Source: Rhinopithecus roxellana
Lineage: Eukaryota; Chordata; Mammalia; Primates; Cercopithecidae
Direction of reading: 5' to 3'
Length of the DNA stretch: 64,000 bases
NCBI RefSeq assembly: GCF_007565055.1
Contig: NC_044555.1
Coordinates: 35,286,611-35,350,610 of the forward strand
How positions within the stretch are numbered: the stretch's first letter is position 1; each line of letters opens with the position of its first letter. Below are positions 1 to 12,600 of this stretch, piece by piece. Under the pieces are notes generated by a model. It was not told the origin of the DNA, did no database searches, and worked only from the letters and a program-made list of their open reading frames with translations. Position numbers and translations under genes: made by a program.

Positions 1-1404
1 TACTGTCAAAATTGCCAGAGAGACTCCTTTCAGTAGAATGTCAGTGTTCCAATTTTTCTTAACTTTAGATGTCAAAGTTATTAGCTCCATAAATGAACAT
101 AATTTCCTGTAATGTAAATAATTGACTAAAGTTTACTGATTTCTGAACATCTGAACTCTGTATGAAGACCATTAGTGAATTTATGTGTTTAATTCATAAA
201 GATATTTATACATATTATTAGCTTAAGCCATCTTATTTGCTATTAACAATAAGTATCATGCTATGAATATTTCCTCAACCAGATTTTATGAAAAATTGAC
301 ATACAAAGTTTTTTAATAAATGTATTAAATAAGCAGCTAAATACTGATACTAATACTGAAAAAAATTGACAATATTTGACATACCAGAGAACTTGAAATG
401 AAAAATATTAATATTAAGTGACTGACCATTTATATAATCTTCCTTAGCTCTGAGCTTTTCTGGATTTTGAGAGCCTTTTATTGTCACAAAAATAAAGTCA
501 ATTATATTTCAGAGAAAAAATCATGAAAGATCATGACCTAACACTATGCCCAAGGGACTGGAAATGAAAATATCTTTGAGTTAATTAATATCACTAGTGT
601 GGATAATATAATATGTACTTTCCATTGGTGCTGTAAGAATAAATAGAATTTCTGTCTTGTTGCTATAATGTACTAGTAATGATAACACAGAGCCACCTCA
701 ATACTACAGGGACAAAGTAGACGTTGGAGAAAATAAGGTCTAGTAAGTGGAATCTCATGAAAGAAAGGTATACCAATAGAAATACATTTTAATTTAGGAT
801 TTCTGGTACCTTGAAAAGATTGGGTCTGCCTTTTTGTACTTCAAGTTGCCATTATTTAGCTGATGTATAAAGATTGGCTTCTGATAAATATAGTGCTTAT
901 TCTCCCAGAGTTACCAACAGAAGGAGAAAGAGGACATCAATATGAAACTCTTTTAAGACAGAGATTATTGCATTAGCCTAAATTTCTATTAGACTTGTTT
1001 TCTCCTTAAGAAATTAGAGACATAATATCTTTATTATTCAAATACAAGAAGTAGTTCTAAGTTTCCTTCATTTCTTAAAGAACATTTTCTTTATTAAATA
1101 CAATATACTAGTGGACACCATACAATCATTATCATCCACTAAATCTATACTGCATTTAAGCATATATGAGAATAGACAGTAAAGACAAGATATGCTTAGT
1201 TGTATTGACAATAATAAATTAGGAAAGACTAGAAATGGAAGAAGAGATAGAGTAGATTCATGTAAAAAAACATGAAAAGTGAAAAGACGCTTACCTTTGG
1301 ATGCAGTGAGATTTAATAATATATTAAAAGGGATGTAGGATAAGTTGGGGAGTGATATATTTAACAAGAAGAAAGTTCTCTTCATTTAAAAAAAAAATTA
1401 AGGA
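1..1404. other. AT-rich intergenic DNA, nothing recognised
   Basis: I see no repeat family, exon or conserved reading frame here. The longest open frame, on the minus strand at 1068-1385, has the low-complexity composition of chance translation of AT-rich DNA. Confidence 0.6.
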
Positions 1405-4045
1405 GAAGGCAAAGCAAGATGGTGGAATAGAAAGCTCCACCAATTCTCCCCCTGTATTAGTTCCTTTTCACACTGCTGATAAAGACATACATGAGACTGG
1501 GCAATTTACATAAGTAAGAGGTCTAATTGGGTTCACAATTCCACGTGGCTGGAGAGGCCTCACAATCATGGCAGAAGACTAGGAGGAGCAAGTCATGTCT
1601 TACATGGATGGCAGCAGGCAAACAGAGAGCTTGTGCAGGGCAACTCTTGTTTTTAAAACCTCAGGTCTCATGAGACCCATTCACTATCATGGGAACAGCA
1701 CAGGAAAGACCCACCTCCATAATTCAATCATCTCCCACTGGGTCCCTCCCACAACACATGGGAATTATGGGAGCTGCAAGATGAGATTTGGGTGAGGACA
1801 CAAAGCCAAACCATATTATCCCCGCACAAGAGTACCAAGTTAACAATTATCTACACAGAAAAAAACACTTTCATAAAAACCACTAACTAGGTACTCACTC
1901 ACAGTATGTGATTTTAATTTCATATCACTGAAAGAGGAACTAGAACTAAAGAGATAGGATAAACAGTCCTGAATCACCAACGCCAACCCTCCCCCAGTCC
2001 CTGTAGTGGTGGCCTGGTGTGGAGAGCATCTCTGGGTACTGGGGGAGAGAGAACACAGCAACTGAGAGGCATTGAACTCAGTGTTATCCTGTTACAGCAT
2101 AAAGGAAACACAGACCAAACTCAGCTGATGCCCACCCACAGAGGGAGCATGTAAATCAGCCCTAGCCAGAGAGGAATTGTGGATCCCAGCTGTCTGAACT
2201 TGAGTTCTATGAATTTTCGTGCCTATGGCAAAAGTGCTCTGCATCTCTAAGTAAACTTGAAAGGCAGGTTAAGTCATAAGGACTGCAAATCCTAGGTGTA
2301 TCCTAAGACTGAACTAGGCCCAGAGACAGTGGACTGTGGGGACATACAACCTACTGAGACACAGCTGGGGAAGTCAAGAGAGTGCTGGCATCATCCCACG
2401 CTTAACCTCAGGCTGCACAGCTCTCAACTCCAAAAGATACCCTTCCCCTCCACTTGAGGAGAGGAGAGGCAAGAGTTGGGAGGACACTGTCTTGTATGTT
2501 GGATACCAGCTAAGCCACAGTAGCATAGAGCACCAGTCAGAGTCAAAAGACCCCCCTTCCATGCAGTCGTTTATAGTATCTATATGGCAATAAATTTAAA
2601 AATCTATAGTAAATAGATAAATTACTAGACACATAAAATTTACCAAGATTGAACCAGAAAGAAATCCAAAATCTAAACAGACCAATAACAAGTAATGAGA
2701 TTGAAGCCATAATAAAAAATCTCCCAGTAAAGAAAACACCAGAATCCAAAGACTTCACTGCTGAATTCCACCAAATATTTAAAGAACTAACACAAATCCT
2801 ACTCAAACTATTTCAAAAAATAGAGGAGGGAGTACTTTGAAACTCATTCTATAAGGGTAGTATTACCCTGATACCAAAACCAGATAAAGACATATACCAG
2901 AAAAAAAAAAAAAAAAAGAAAGAAAGAAACAACTACAGTGCAGTATCTCTGAAGAACATCAATGCAAAATTCCTTAACAAAATACTAGCAAATCAAATTC
3001 AGCAATAGTTTAGAAACATCGTCCATCATGACCAAGTGGGATTTATTCCTGGGATGCAAGGATAGTTCAATGTTTGCAAATCAATCAAAGTGATACATCA
3101 TATCATCATAATAAAGGATGAAAACATAATCATTTCAATTGATGCTGGAAAAGCATTTGATAAAATTCAACATCCCTTCATGATAAAAACCCTTAAAAAA
3201 CTGGGTGTAGAAGGAACATAACCTAATATAATAAAAGCCATATACAACAGACCCACAGCTAGTATCATACTGAATAGGGAAAATCTGAAAGTCTTTCATC
3301 TAAGATCTGTAACATAAAGATGCTCACTATCATGATCATTATTATAAACAGTATTTGAAGTCCTAGCTAGAGCAATCAGAAAAGGAGAAGATAGAAAGGG
3401 AAGCCAAGTTGGAAAGGAAGAATTAAAATTATTCTTGTTTGCAGCTGATATGATGTTATATTTGGAAAAACCTAAACACTCCACAAGAAAATGATTAGAA
3501 CTGATAAATTCAGTAAAGTTGCAGGATAAAAGTTTAACATATGAAAATCAGTAGCATTTCTATATACCAACCATGAAAAATGTGAAAAAGAAATTTTAAA
3601 AAATTAATCCCATTTACAATAGCCACACATAAAATTAAACATCAAAGAATTAATTTAACCAAAGAAGTGAAATACCTCTATAATAAAACTTATAAAACAC
3701 TTATAACGGAAATTGAAGAGGACACCAAAAGACAGGAAATCAGTATATCAAAGGGATATCTGCACTCCTATGTTTGTTGCAGCACCGTTTACAATGGCTA
3801 AGATGTGGGAGCAACCTAAGTGTTCATCAACAGGTGAATGGAGAAAAAAAATTGGTACATATACACAGTAGAGTACTATTTAGCCATAACAAAGAATGAG
3901 AGTCTGTCATTTGCAACAACATGGATAAAACTGGAGATCATTATGTTAAGTGCAATAAGCCAGACACAGAAAGACAAACATTGCGTGTTCTTGCTTATTT
4001 ATGGGATCTAAAAACCAAATCAGTTGAACTCATGAACATGAGGCT
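1405..4045 (+). mobile_element. L1 element (L1MA/L1PB-like), sense, internally deleted
   Basis: It opens with an L1 5'-UTR start (AGCAAGATGGTGGAATAGAAAG near 1413) and continues as L1 5' UTR to about 2575. It then jumps directly to ORF2 reverse-transcriptase sequence (about 2590-3740), so ORF1 and the ORF2 endonuclease part are missing. A second jump near 3755 leads to the ORF2 C-terminal end and 3' UTR. A MaLR LTR (1453-1818) sits inside the 5' UTR. All frames are broken. The 3' boundary against the following antisense L1 is approximate. Confidence 0.75.
1453..1818 (-). mobile_element. Solo MaLR LTR (THE1-like), antisense
   Basis: The block runs from TGTATTAGTTCC to CCAAACCATATTA, the reverse complement of a THE1/MST LTR (sense start TGATATGGTTTGG, sense end GACTAATACA). 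The segment giving sense GGTCTTTCC favours THE1 over MST. No internal region or second LTR adjoins, so it is a solo LTR. It splits the L1 5' UTR, whose sequence resumes after 1818. Flanks are C-rich on both sides and fit a short target duplication imperfectly. Confidence 0.8.
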
Positions 4046-4049
4046 TATA

Positions 4050-7000
4050 AATACTACCTTATAACTCATATTTTAAACTGATGACAACTTAGGAATGATT
4101 GCATAAACAAACAAAAAAGCACAAAAAGAAAACTAATAAACACAGTGTAGTTTAACTTTATACTCCCTCCTTTTAACATTTTACTGTTTCTTTTTATGTC
4201 TTATTGTACTATGTTTTCAAAAGTGTTGCAGTTATAATTTTTGATTGGTTCATCATTTGACCTTTCTACTTAAGAGTTGTTTACATACCATCATTATGGT
4301 GTTATAATATTCTGTGGTTTTCCATGTGCTTACTATTTCCAGTGAGTTTTCTACCTTCAGATGATTTCTTCTTATGTAGTAACGTATTTTGTTTCAGAAT
4401 AAAGAACACCCTTTAGCATTTCTTTTAAGACAGGTCTTGGCCGGGCACGGTGGCTCAAGCCTGTAATCCCAGCACTTTGGGAGGCCGAGACGGGCGGATC
4501 ACGAGGTCAGGAGATTGAGACCATCCTGGCTAACACTGTGAAACCCCGTCTCTACTAAAAAATACAAAAAACTAGCCGGGCGAGGTGGCGGGCGCCTGTA
4601 GTCCCAGCTACTCGGGAGGCTGAGGCAGGAGAATGGCGGGAACCCGGGAGGCGGAGCTTGCAGTGAGCCGAGATCCGGCCACTGCACTCCAGCCCCTGCG
4701 ACAGAGTGAGACTCCGTCTCAAAAAAAAAAAAAAAAAAAAAAAAGACAGGTCTTGTGTTTATGGAATCCCTCAGCTTTTGTATGTTATTTGTTTCTTTCC
4801 TTTTGGTGCTTTTAGGATCCTTTCTTTATCCTTGACCTTTGGGAGTTTGGTTATTAAATGCCTTGAGGTTGTCTTCTTTGGGTTAAATCTGCATGGTGTT
4901 TTGTAACCTCTTTGTACTTAAATGCTGACTTATTTCTCTAGATTTGGGAAGTTTTCTGATATTACCTCTTTGAATAAACTTTCTACCCCCATCTCTTTCT
5001 CTACATTTTCTTTCAGGAAAATAACACTTAGATTTACCCTTTTGAGGATATTTTCTAGATCTTATAGCTGTACTTCATTCTTTATTCTTTTTAATTTTGT
5101 TTCCTTTGACCCTATATTTTCCACTAGCCTGACTTCAACTAATTCTTTCTTCTGCTTTATCATTTCTGCTAGTAAGATTCTATGATACATTCTTCGGTAT
5201 GCCAATTTCATTAATCAGCTGTAGAATTTCTGCTTTATTCTTTTAAATTATTTCAATCTCTTTGTTAAATTTATCTGGCAGAATTCTGAATTCCTTCTCT
5301 GTGTTATCTTAAATTTCTTTGCGTCTCCTCACACAGCTATTTTGAATTATCTGTCTGAAAGGTCACGTGTCCCTGTTTCTCCAGGATTGGTCCCTGGTGA
5401 CTTATTTAGTTCATCTGGTGAGGCCATGTTTTCTTTGATTTTCTTGATTGCTTATGGACATTCATCAGTGTCGGGCATTAAAGATATATATTTATCGTAG
5501 TCTTTGCAGTTTGAGCTTGTTTTATGTCTGTCCTTTTTGAGAAAGTTTTCCATGTATTCTAAGGGAATTGGGTACTGAGCCCAATAATGCTGTGGTTTTT
5601 GTGGACTCATAGAGGTACTGCCTTGGCAGTCTTAGATAAGGTCCAAAAGAATTATTTGGATTAAAAGGAAGAGTCTCATGTTGTCTTCCCTTACTTTCTC
5701 CCAAACAGTGTCTCTCTGTGTGCTGAGCCACCTGGAACTGTGCACATTGTGATGCAAGTACCATGGGGCCACCACCACTGGGTCTGTGCTGAGTGAGACC
5801 TGAAGCCAGCACAACACTGAGTCTCACCAAAGTCCTACTGTAACCACTGCCTGGATACCACCTATGTTCACTCCAAGGTTCGAGGGCTCTATAATCAGCA
5901 GGTGGTGAAACCAGCCAGGTTTCTGTTCTTTCATTCAGGGCAGTGAGAGCTCTCAGGCCCCAGACATGTGCAGAGATCCTGTCTGAGAGCCAGCATTTGT
6001 AGTACAAAACCTTACAAATTTACCTAATGTTTCATTCTACTTTGTGTAAGCTGGCACTCACACCACAATGCGAAGTCCCTCCTGCTTTTCTCTCCTCTTT
6101 CCACAGGCAGAGGCACCTCTCCCTGTGGCCACCACCCCCAGCCCATGAGGCGTTCTGCGACACCACTACTTATGTTCAGTTAAAGACCAAGGGCTCTTCT
6201 AAGAGACTGTAGTGAATGTTGCCAGAGCTAGGACACACCTCTCAAGGTAGTGAGCTCCCCTCTGGCCTAAAGCAGGTCCAGAATTGCTGCCCAAAAGCCT
6301 AGACCAGGACTTGACACCAAGAGCCTGCTTATTGCTCTACCCCACTGTGACCAAACCGGTATCTAGTGTGCAAAACAAAGTCTTCATTATTTTTCCCCCT
6401 GCTTTTTTCAAACAGAAAGAGTCTTTCACTGTAGCCAGCACCACTGGGAATATGGCTGGTCACACCTGAAGTCAGTACCTCTCAGAGCCCAAGGCCCATG
6501 GAGTACTCCCTATCACTCTTTATTATTCAGAGCCCAAGGTCTCTTTAGTCAGCAGTTTATAAATCCCATCAGAAGTGGTTTTCTTTCCCCTTCAAGGCCA
6601 TGGGTCTGCTTCTGGCCCAGGTTGTTTCCAGATACGTCATCTGTGAGCCAGAATGGGGACCTCACAACTCCACCGGTGCCCTATACTTCTGTGGCTGAGC
6701 TGGCATCCAAGATGCATTAAAAAGGCTTCTTTACTCTTTTCTTTCCTTTTCTTAATCTGAAGAAAGGAGTCACTTTTATTGCTGAGAGCTGCACTGCCTT
6801 GGCTTGGAAGAGGAGTGGTATAAGCACTCCCGTAGCTGCCCTAGCTGGTGTCTTCCTAGGTCACATGCCACCTGAGTCCACTGGCTCTAAGCCCAACCTA
6901 GCACTTGGAGTTGTCCAGGAATTGTATTCCTTGTGTCCTACACTGCCTTTCAGGTTTCCCTGGGACCCCAGAGCACTTTGGCCTACAGCAGTAAGGCTTC

Positions 7001-7437
7001 CTAAAAAACCTCAAGTTCTGACCACCGTAATGGGTGATTCCCTTCTGATAAGGACTGGTCCAAATGATCCCTCTGTGCATGGCACTGGTAGATCCCAGCA
7101 CAACTTTGCTCTCTACTGTGTCAGGGCAGCACTGAGTTCAATGTAAAGTCCCTTAGTCACTGTGCTCTCCCTCCCCAAGTGCACAAACTCTCTGTGCCAC
7201 AGGGCCACTGCCAGTGGATGGGGAGAGGTGGTGTCAGCTATTTCAGACTGTTTCTCCTATCCTTTTTAATGCCTCTTTCAGTGATATGAATTTAAACCAT
7301 GTACTGTGATTACTCACTTGATTTTTGGTTCCAGTGATGGTGTTTTACTGTGTGCAGATACTTGTTAAAATGTAGTGTTCCAGCGTAGGGGACAAATAGT
7401 GTAGGCTTTTATTCCACCATCTTACTCCACCATCGTT
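4050..7437 (-). mobile_element. L1 5' half (ORF1 region and 5' UTR), antisense
   Basis: Read on the minus strand, this begins near 7437 with an L1 5'-UTR start (plus strand CCACCATCTTACTCCACCAT at 7417). It passes through a long 5' UTR (about 5550-7400) and an ORF1-region remnant (about 4150-5500). The segment at 5640-5730 is the reverse complement of the pre-ORF1 segment of the sense L1 at 29041-29150, an internal check on identity. The 161-codon minus-strand frame at 5522-6007 is chance translation of this UTR. An AluY (4439-4742) interrupts the element. Confidence 0.7.
4439..4742 (+). mobile_element. AluY-type SINE (AluYR-like)
   Basis: A full-length Alu starting GGCCGGGCACGG and ending in about 24 A. 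It carries the right-arm variant GAGATCCGGCCACTGCACTCC seen in most young Alus of this window. It is flanked by the direct repeat AAGACAGGTCTT (4427-4438 and just after the tail) and lies inside the antisense L1. Confidence 0.95.
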
Positions 7438-7542
7438 GGATTTTTTTCTTAAACTTTTGTTCATTTTAAACAAGAAGTTCTTTCAAAAAATAACTCAATT
7501 AAAAAAATCCTATTCAACCAACTACCCTCTTTCACTATAAAA

Positions 7543-7759
7543 AGGAGTTCAAGACCAGCCTGGTCAACATGGTGAAACCCCATTTCAATACAAAAATTAG
7601 CCCGGCGTGGTGGCAGGCACCTGTAATTCCAGCTATTTGGGAGACTGAGGCAGGAGAATTACTCAAACCCAGGAGGCGGAGGTTTCAGTGAGCCGAGATC
7701 ATGCCACTGCACTCCAGCCTGGGTGACAGAGTGAGACTATTTCTCAAAAAAAAAAAAAA
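7543..7759 (+). mobile_element. 5'-truncated Alu (S-like)
   Basis: The Alu begins within the left arm at AGTTCAAGACCAGCCTGG and runs through the right arm to an A-tail. It has the standard GAGATCATGCCACTGCACTCC segment, unlike the young copies here. Confidence 0.9.
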
Positions 7760-8238
7760 AGGATATATACAATACTACACTTAAAATGATGTTGATAGGT
7801 ATAGGTTTTCCAGTTCAAACAATTCTCTGTATTACTTTTTTCTCAAGGAGATGTCAGTTTATTTCAAATGTATTTTATATAGCATATTCTCACACTACAT
7901 ATTTAAGATGACATTTGTAAATGTGATTAAAAATTCTTGAATTGAATAAACTGAAATTCAACAGCCATTCAATTGAATTTTACTCTACCTAATGAATATT
8001 TTGGCATTGTGGAGATAATCTCTTTTTTGAAAAGAACTCATTAAATATCACTTTTGCATCGGTATTGGGACCTTTTAATATGTAGTTGCACATTAGGAGA
8101 TGATGAAGAGTTACCTGCAGTACTGCACACAAATACTAATCTTCATTCCAATGATTTCCAAACTTTTGACTTTACAATTATCTGTATTACCATACTTCAT
8201 GTTATATCGTTGGAACACTGGAACCACTAGCACCTTTT
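7760..8238. other. AT-rich intergenic DNA
   Basis: I recognise no gene or repeat family between the truncated Alu and the RPL23A retrocopy. Confidence 0.5.
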
Positions 8239-8803
<565 letters not shown>

Positions 8804-8819
8804 AAAATGTCCATAAATT

Positions 8820-9914
8820 AGAATAAAGTTATAATAAAATCACATTTTTATATTCTTTTCTAAGAATTTATAATAGAAGACAAAGTTTTGTGGGATTCAC
8901 AATATATTATCAATGTGTGTTTCTTGAAAATCATTTAGAATAAGAAAATAATTTGAAGTCAACTAATATACAAGATAAATGTCTCCTTTTACATGAAAGG
9001 ATAAAACATTATTTTCTGTGAATGTAGGCAAAGTAACTTCAACAAATGGAATTTTTTACCTTTAAAAAAGATTGTCATTTATTTTCTGGTAACTGTTGTA
9101 CTCTGAAAAATCTAAAGCCTCTCTAGTGACAGAAACCTAGAAAATTCAATACAGGTTTAATATAAAGAATACATGATCTTTAAAAAAAATACAATAAAGA
9201 AAATATTGTTTTAGTCTCTTGAGAGCCATCTTTCTAGATTTTTCAAAGTATAGAAAAAAATGAAGTGTTTCAACCAATTACAATCCTGAACAGGATTGTT
9301 TATCATAATACATCAAAATTCTTTAGCCTACAATTTTATCCTTCAAAATATGTACTTCTTAAATCCAGATTATAAAACCACTCACTATAAAAGGAACCAG
9401 CGAGATTATATGATTTCTGCAAGTATTTAAAAGCATTCCAAATTACAAATCAGTGTAAAGTCTCCTGAATATCGGGACACTGCATTTGTTAATCATAAAA
9501 TAATAATATTGTCCTTTACAATTTTGGCTTTTAATAACTTTTTAAACTTTGTTTTTAAACATTATAATAACTTCCCATAGAGATGTACTTCTCCAATCGT
9601 GATTGAAAGCAAATATTACATAAAATTGACTTCCAAAATATCACGGTAACATAGTTATTAATACAGCACTATATTTTATTCATATCAACCTCTTTTGACC
9701 CAACTTTTCTAAAAGAAGACGTTAAGAACATGTTAAGAATACACATGAAAAGAGATTTTGTTTTTAATCTTACCTTTCCTATAAACCTTAGTAATCAGAA
9801 AATAGAAAGAAATAGCTGGCTAACTCTTTTTTTAAAATCACTCTAAATGGGCTAGAAGCCATGATATGAATTCATGAAATTTGAATCAGGGTCATTATTT
9901 ATAAATAAAGTTTT
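8820..9914. other. AT-rich intergenic DNA
   Basis: Nothing is recognised here: no open frame of note and no identifiable repeat. Confidence 0.5.
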
Positions 9915-10102
9915 GGCTGGGCATGGTGGCTCACGCCTGTAATTAGCTGGGCATTATGGTGGGCGCCTGTAGTCCCAGCTGAGGGAGACTAAGGCAGGAG
10001 AATGACTTGAATCTGGGAGGTGGAGGTTGCAGTGAGCCGAGATCATGCCACTGCACTCCAGCCTGGGTGACAGAGCAAGACTCTGCCAAAAAAAAAAAAA
10101 AA
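9915..10102 (+). mobile_element. Alu with internal deletion
   Basis: The copy starts GGCTGGGCATGGTGGCTCAC and, after CTGTAAT, jumps to TAGCTGGGCATTATGG. Most of the left arm is therefore missing. The right arm is complete and ends in an A-tail. The flanks AAAGTTTT fit a short target duplication. Confidence 0.9.
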
Positions 10103-10105
10103 AAA

Positions 10106-10561
10106 GTTTTATCGTAATATATAGTCTAGGATAACAGAAGGAAATACTATACTCAAACCATCTAAAGGAAGTCATCAAAAGCCAATCATACTTTTTAAAC
10201 ATGTTAAAGATAAATATGAATATAGACATGCTAATGTAATAATTAAAAAAATAACCACAAAACTTTGTAAGTAGGATAGATGATAGACAATGGAAGGAAG
10301 AAAAGAAGGGAGGTAATTTTAAAAACTATATACTTCAGACATTTTAATTCCCTTGTTAGATAAAACTAGTATGCTTGGGGATTAATGTGTGGCAGTTGTC
10401 AGACACCTTTCTCACCATGGACTAATTTATAGGTAATTGGAATAAAACCCTGAGTTTCAAGCAGGTACCATTTTTTTAAATTGAATTTCCCTTCTTGAGC
10501 ATGATTCACACATACTTCACATTTGCCCATATACTGGCTAAGTAGGACAGCAAAATGCTTT
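10106..10561. other. AT-rich DNA upstream of the NAA10 retrocopy
   Basis: No repeat or gene is recognised. The 10399-10590 minus-strand frame has no recognisable content. Confidence 0.5.
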
Positions 10562-10579
10562 AAAGAAATGTACCATTTT
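10562..10579 (+). repeat. Left target-site duplication of the NAA10 retrocopy
   Basis: The 18-bp AAAGAAATGTACCATTTT is repeated without mismatch at 11493-11510, directly after the poly(A) tail. Confidence 0.97.
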
Positions 10580-10706
10580 GCTTCCGCCACCGCCCAGCGA
10601 GCCCAGCCCCTGTCCCAGCCCCGGCCGTCCCGGCGTCGCTTCGGAGCGCGGCGGCAGCTGACTGCGCCTTCACGATCCGCTGGGACCCGCGAGCCCCGCC
10701 GCCGTT

Positions 10707-11414
10707 ATGAACATCCGCAATGCGAGGCCAGAGGACCTAATGAACATGCAGCACTGCAACCTCCTCTGCCTGCCCGAGAACTACCAGATGAAATACTACT
10801 TCTACCATGGCCTTTCCTGGCCCCAGCTCTCTTACATTGCTGAGGACGAGAATGGGAAGATTGTGGGGTATGTCCTGGCCAAAATGGAAGAGGACCCAGA
10901 TGATGTGCCCCATGGACATATCACTTCATTGGCTGTGAAGCGTTCCCACCGGCGCCTCGGTCTGGCTCAGAAACTGATGGACCAGGCCTCTCGGGCCATG
11001 ATAGAGAACTTCAATGCCAAATACGTCTCCCTGCATGTCAGGAAGAGTAACCGGGCCGCCCTGCACCTCTATTCCAACACCCTCAACTTTCAGATCAGTG
11101 AAGTGGAGCCCAAATACTATGCAGATGGGGAGGACGCCTACGCCATGAAGCGTGACCTCACTCAGATGGCCGACGAGCTAAGGCGGCACCTGGAGCTGAA
11201 GGAGAAGGGCAGGCACGTGGTGCTGGGTGCCATCGAGAACAAGGTGGAGAGCAAAGGCAATTCACCTCCGAGCTCAGGAGAGGCTTATCGCGAGGAGAAG
11301 GGCCTGGCTGCCAAGGACAGTGGTGGGGACAGCAAGGACCTCAGTGAGGTCAGCGAGACCACAGAGAGCACAGATGTCAAGGACAGCTCAGAGGCCTCCG
11401 ACTCGGCCTCCTAG
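10707..11414 (+). CDS. NAA10: Intact ORF for N-alpha-acetyltransferase 10 (catalytic NatA subunit), in retrocopy
   Basis: The 235-codon frame equals full NAA10 length. NAA10 is the catalytic subunit of NatA. With NAA15 on the ribosome it acetylates N-termini exposed after methionine removal. The GNAT domain spans roughly residues 1-150. The acetyl-CoA motif RRLGLA is at 82-87, and the segment KSNRAALHLY at about 113-122 is intact. The acidic, Ser/Thr-rich C-terminal tail (about 178-235) is complete. From memory of human NAA10 I see only two replacements, Tyr at 194 (human Cys) and Lys at 203 (human Glu), both in the tail. There is no stop or frameshift, so it could encode a working enzyme if transcribed. 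Lineage-specific promoter use is not shown by the sequence. Confidence 0.75.
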   Translation: MNIRNARPEDLMNMQHCNLLCLPENYQMKYYFYHGLSWPQLSYIAEDENGKIVGYVLAKMEEDPDDVPHGHITSLAVKRSHRRLGLAQKLMDQASRAMIENFNAKYVSLHVRKSNRAALHLYSNTLNFQISEVEPKYYADGEDAYAMKRDLTQMADELRRHLELKEKGRHVVLGAIENKVESKGNSPPSSGEAYREEKGLAAKDSGGDSKDLSEVSETTESTDVKDSSEASDSAS

Positions 11415-11452
11415 AGCCTGCCCCATCCCTTCCTCACCCCACGAGCTTTTAC

Positions 11453-11458
11453 AATAAA
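11453..11458 (+). terminator. AATAAA polyadenylation signal of the NAA10 retrocopy
   Basis: AATAAA lies about 20 nt before the A-tail, the expected spacing. It was inherited from the parental mRNA and would allow 3'-end formation if the copy were transcribed. Confidence 0.85.
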
Positions 11459-11510
11459 TTCGCTCCGTGGCACTGGGAAAAAAAAAAAAAAAAAAGAAAT
11501 GTACCATTTT

Positions 11511-12590
11511 AAGAAGCTAGCTATTTTTCTTAGGTGTATAAGTTACCCTTGGAGAAAATATAATTATATTTTCCTGCAAAATAGGTTTTATGAAGAACAC
11601 AGCCTTTGGAGAATAGAAGAAATTATTCACTATGTTTAACAAAAGATACAGCAAAACATTTTGGCTTGATTTTCTTATTTAAATAGTGGGACTAGAAATA
11701 CTTTCGAAGACATGTTAGATGTAGTTAGCCATTGAGGTATGCTGAAAAGTCAGCATGAGTGCACAAGTTGGATTTTCTTATGATCATTTTGCTTTTGTTT
11801 TATTATTTTTTTTCTTACTCCCTTTGATCTTGTCTTATGTGAACAGGTACCATTGAAGACACCTTAAATTCAACCCCATCATATGGTTTCGTTTTAACTC
11901 AGAAGGTTAGATATGTTCAGCACAAATAAAATCAGATTTTCTCAGGCTCACCCTAATTTAAGATCCTAATCTAATCAAAGCTTTCATGAAGAAATGTCTT
12001 TTATGAAGGAAATTTGCTGGTGTTATTAATAATGGAAGTACTTTTTTAAAGCAAGGAAAACTGGTATGAATACAATTTTTATATTAAATTTAGATGTCAC
12101 GTTTTACTGATGGTACAGACTACTACAATTGATATATCCAGATTCAAACCCCTACGAAATGCAGTCAGAGTGTACTGGTACCTGTCTCTTCATACTGCCT
12201 TCACCCAGATTCTATGATTCCTTTAAGTTAACAGAAAGTCTATTCAGTAGGGTACAATTTTAACAGCATAGTTGGAGAGATCCTGCTGTCCAAATGCATG
12301 CTTCCATGTGCAGGCCTGGAATAAAAAGGCCGTTACAGCTTTTGGTACACTCTGTGGGAAAGAGTAGAGAGAGAAGTTGTAATGATTAGCAAGTAAGTTT
12401 TGTGATTGGCATAAAAACTAAGGGAGCATAAGAGGATTTACTTTTGTGCATATTGTTCCATTTTTACCAGAGTGACTTGTAATTTAGAGGCTTATTTTTT
12501 CCAAAGACCTGTAAGAACTTACTACATAAGAGACATGTAGTCTATCAAATAAGGAAAGTGGTTAAAACCTCGTTTTTAGTGTCATTGACT
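11511..12590. other. AT-rich intergenic DNA
   Basis: Nothing recognised between the NAA10 retrocopy and the antisense Alu. Confidence 0.5.
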
Positions 12591-12600
12591 TCAAGGGTTA

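Larger units (their letters stand above)
10580..11492 (+). pseudogene. NAA10: NAA10 processed retrocopy (whole insertion), young
   Basis: A GC-rich, intronless cDNA copy lies in AT-rich DNA. It has a 127-nt CpG-rich 5' UTR (10580-10706), a full ORF and a short 3' UTR with AATAAA at 11453-11458. An almost uninterrupted tail of about 16 A follows. A perfect 18-bp target duplication brackets it. The pure tail, exact duplication and surviving CpGs point to a recent insertion. It is not NAA11, the older testis-expressed NAA10 retrogene, because it keeps NAA10-type residues along the whole C-terminal tail. Confidence 0.95.

Noticed and set aside
5522..6007. 161-codon minus-strand open frame
   Set aside because: It lies wholly in antisense L1 5' UTR, matches no protein I know, and overlaps another chance frame.
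10523..10843. 106-codon plus-strand frame overlapping the NAA10 start
   Set aside because: It begins in flanking DNA before the target duplication and reads the NAA10 5' UTR and coding start in the wrong frame.
10707..11414. Identification as NAA11
   Set aside because: NAA11 has a shorter and clearly different C-terminal tail. This ORF keeps the full 235-residue NAA10 form.
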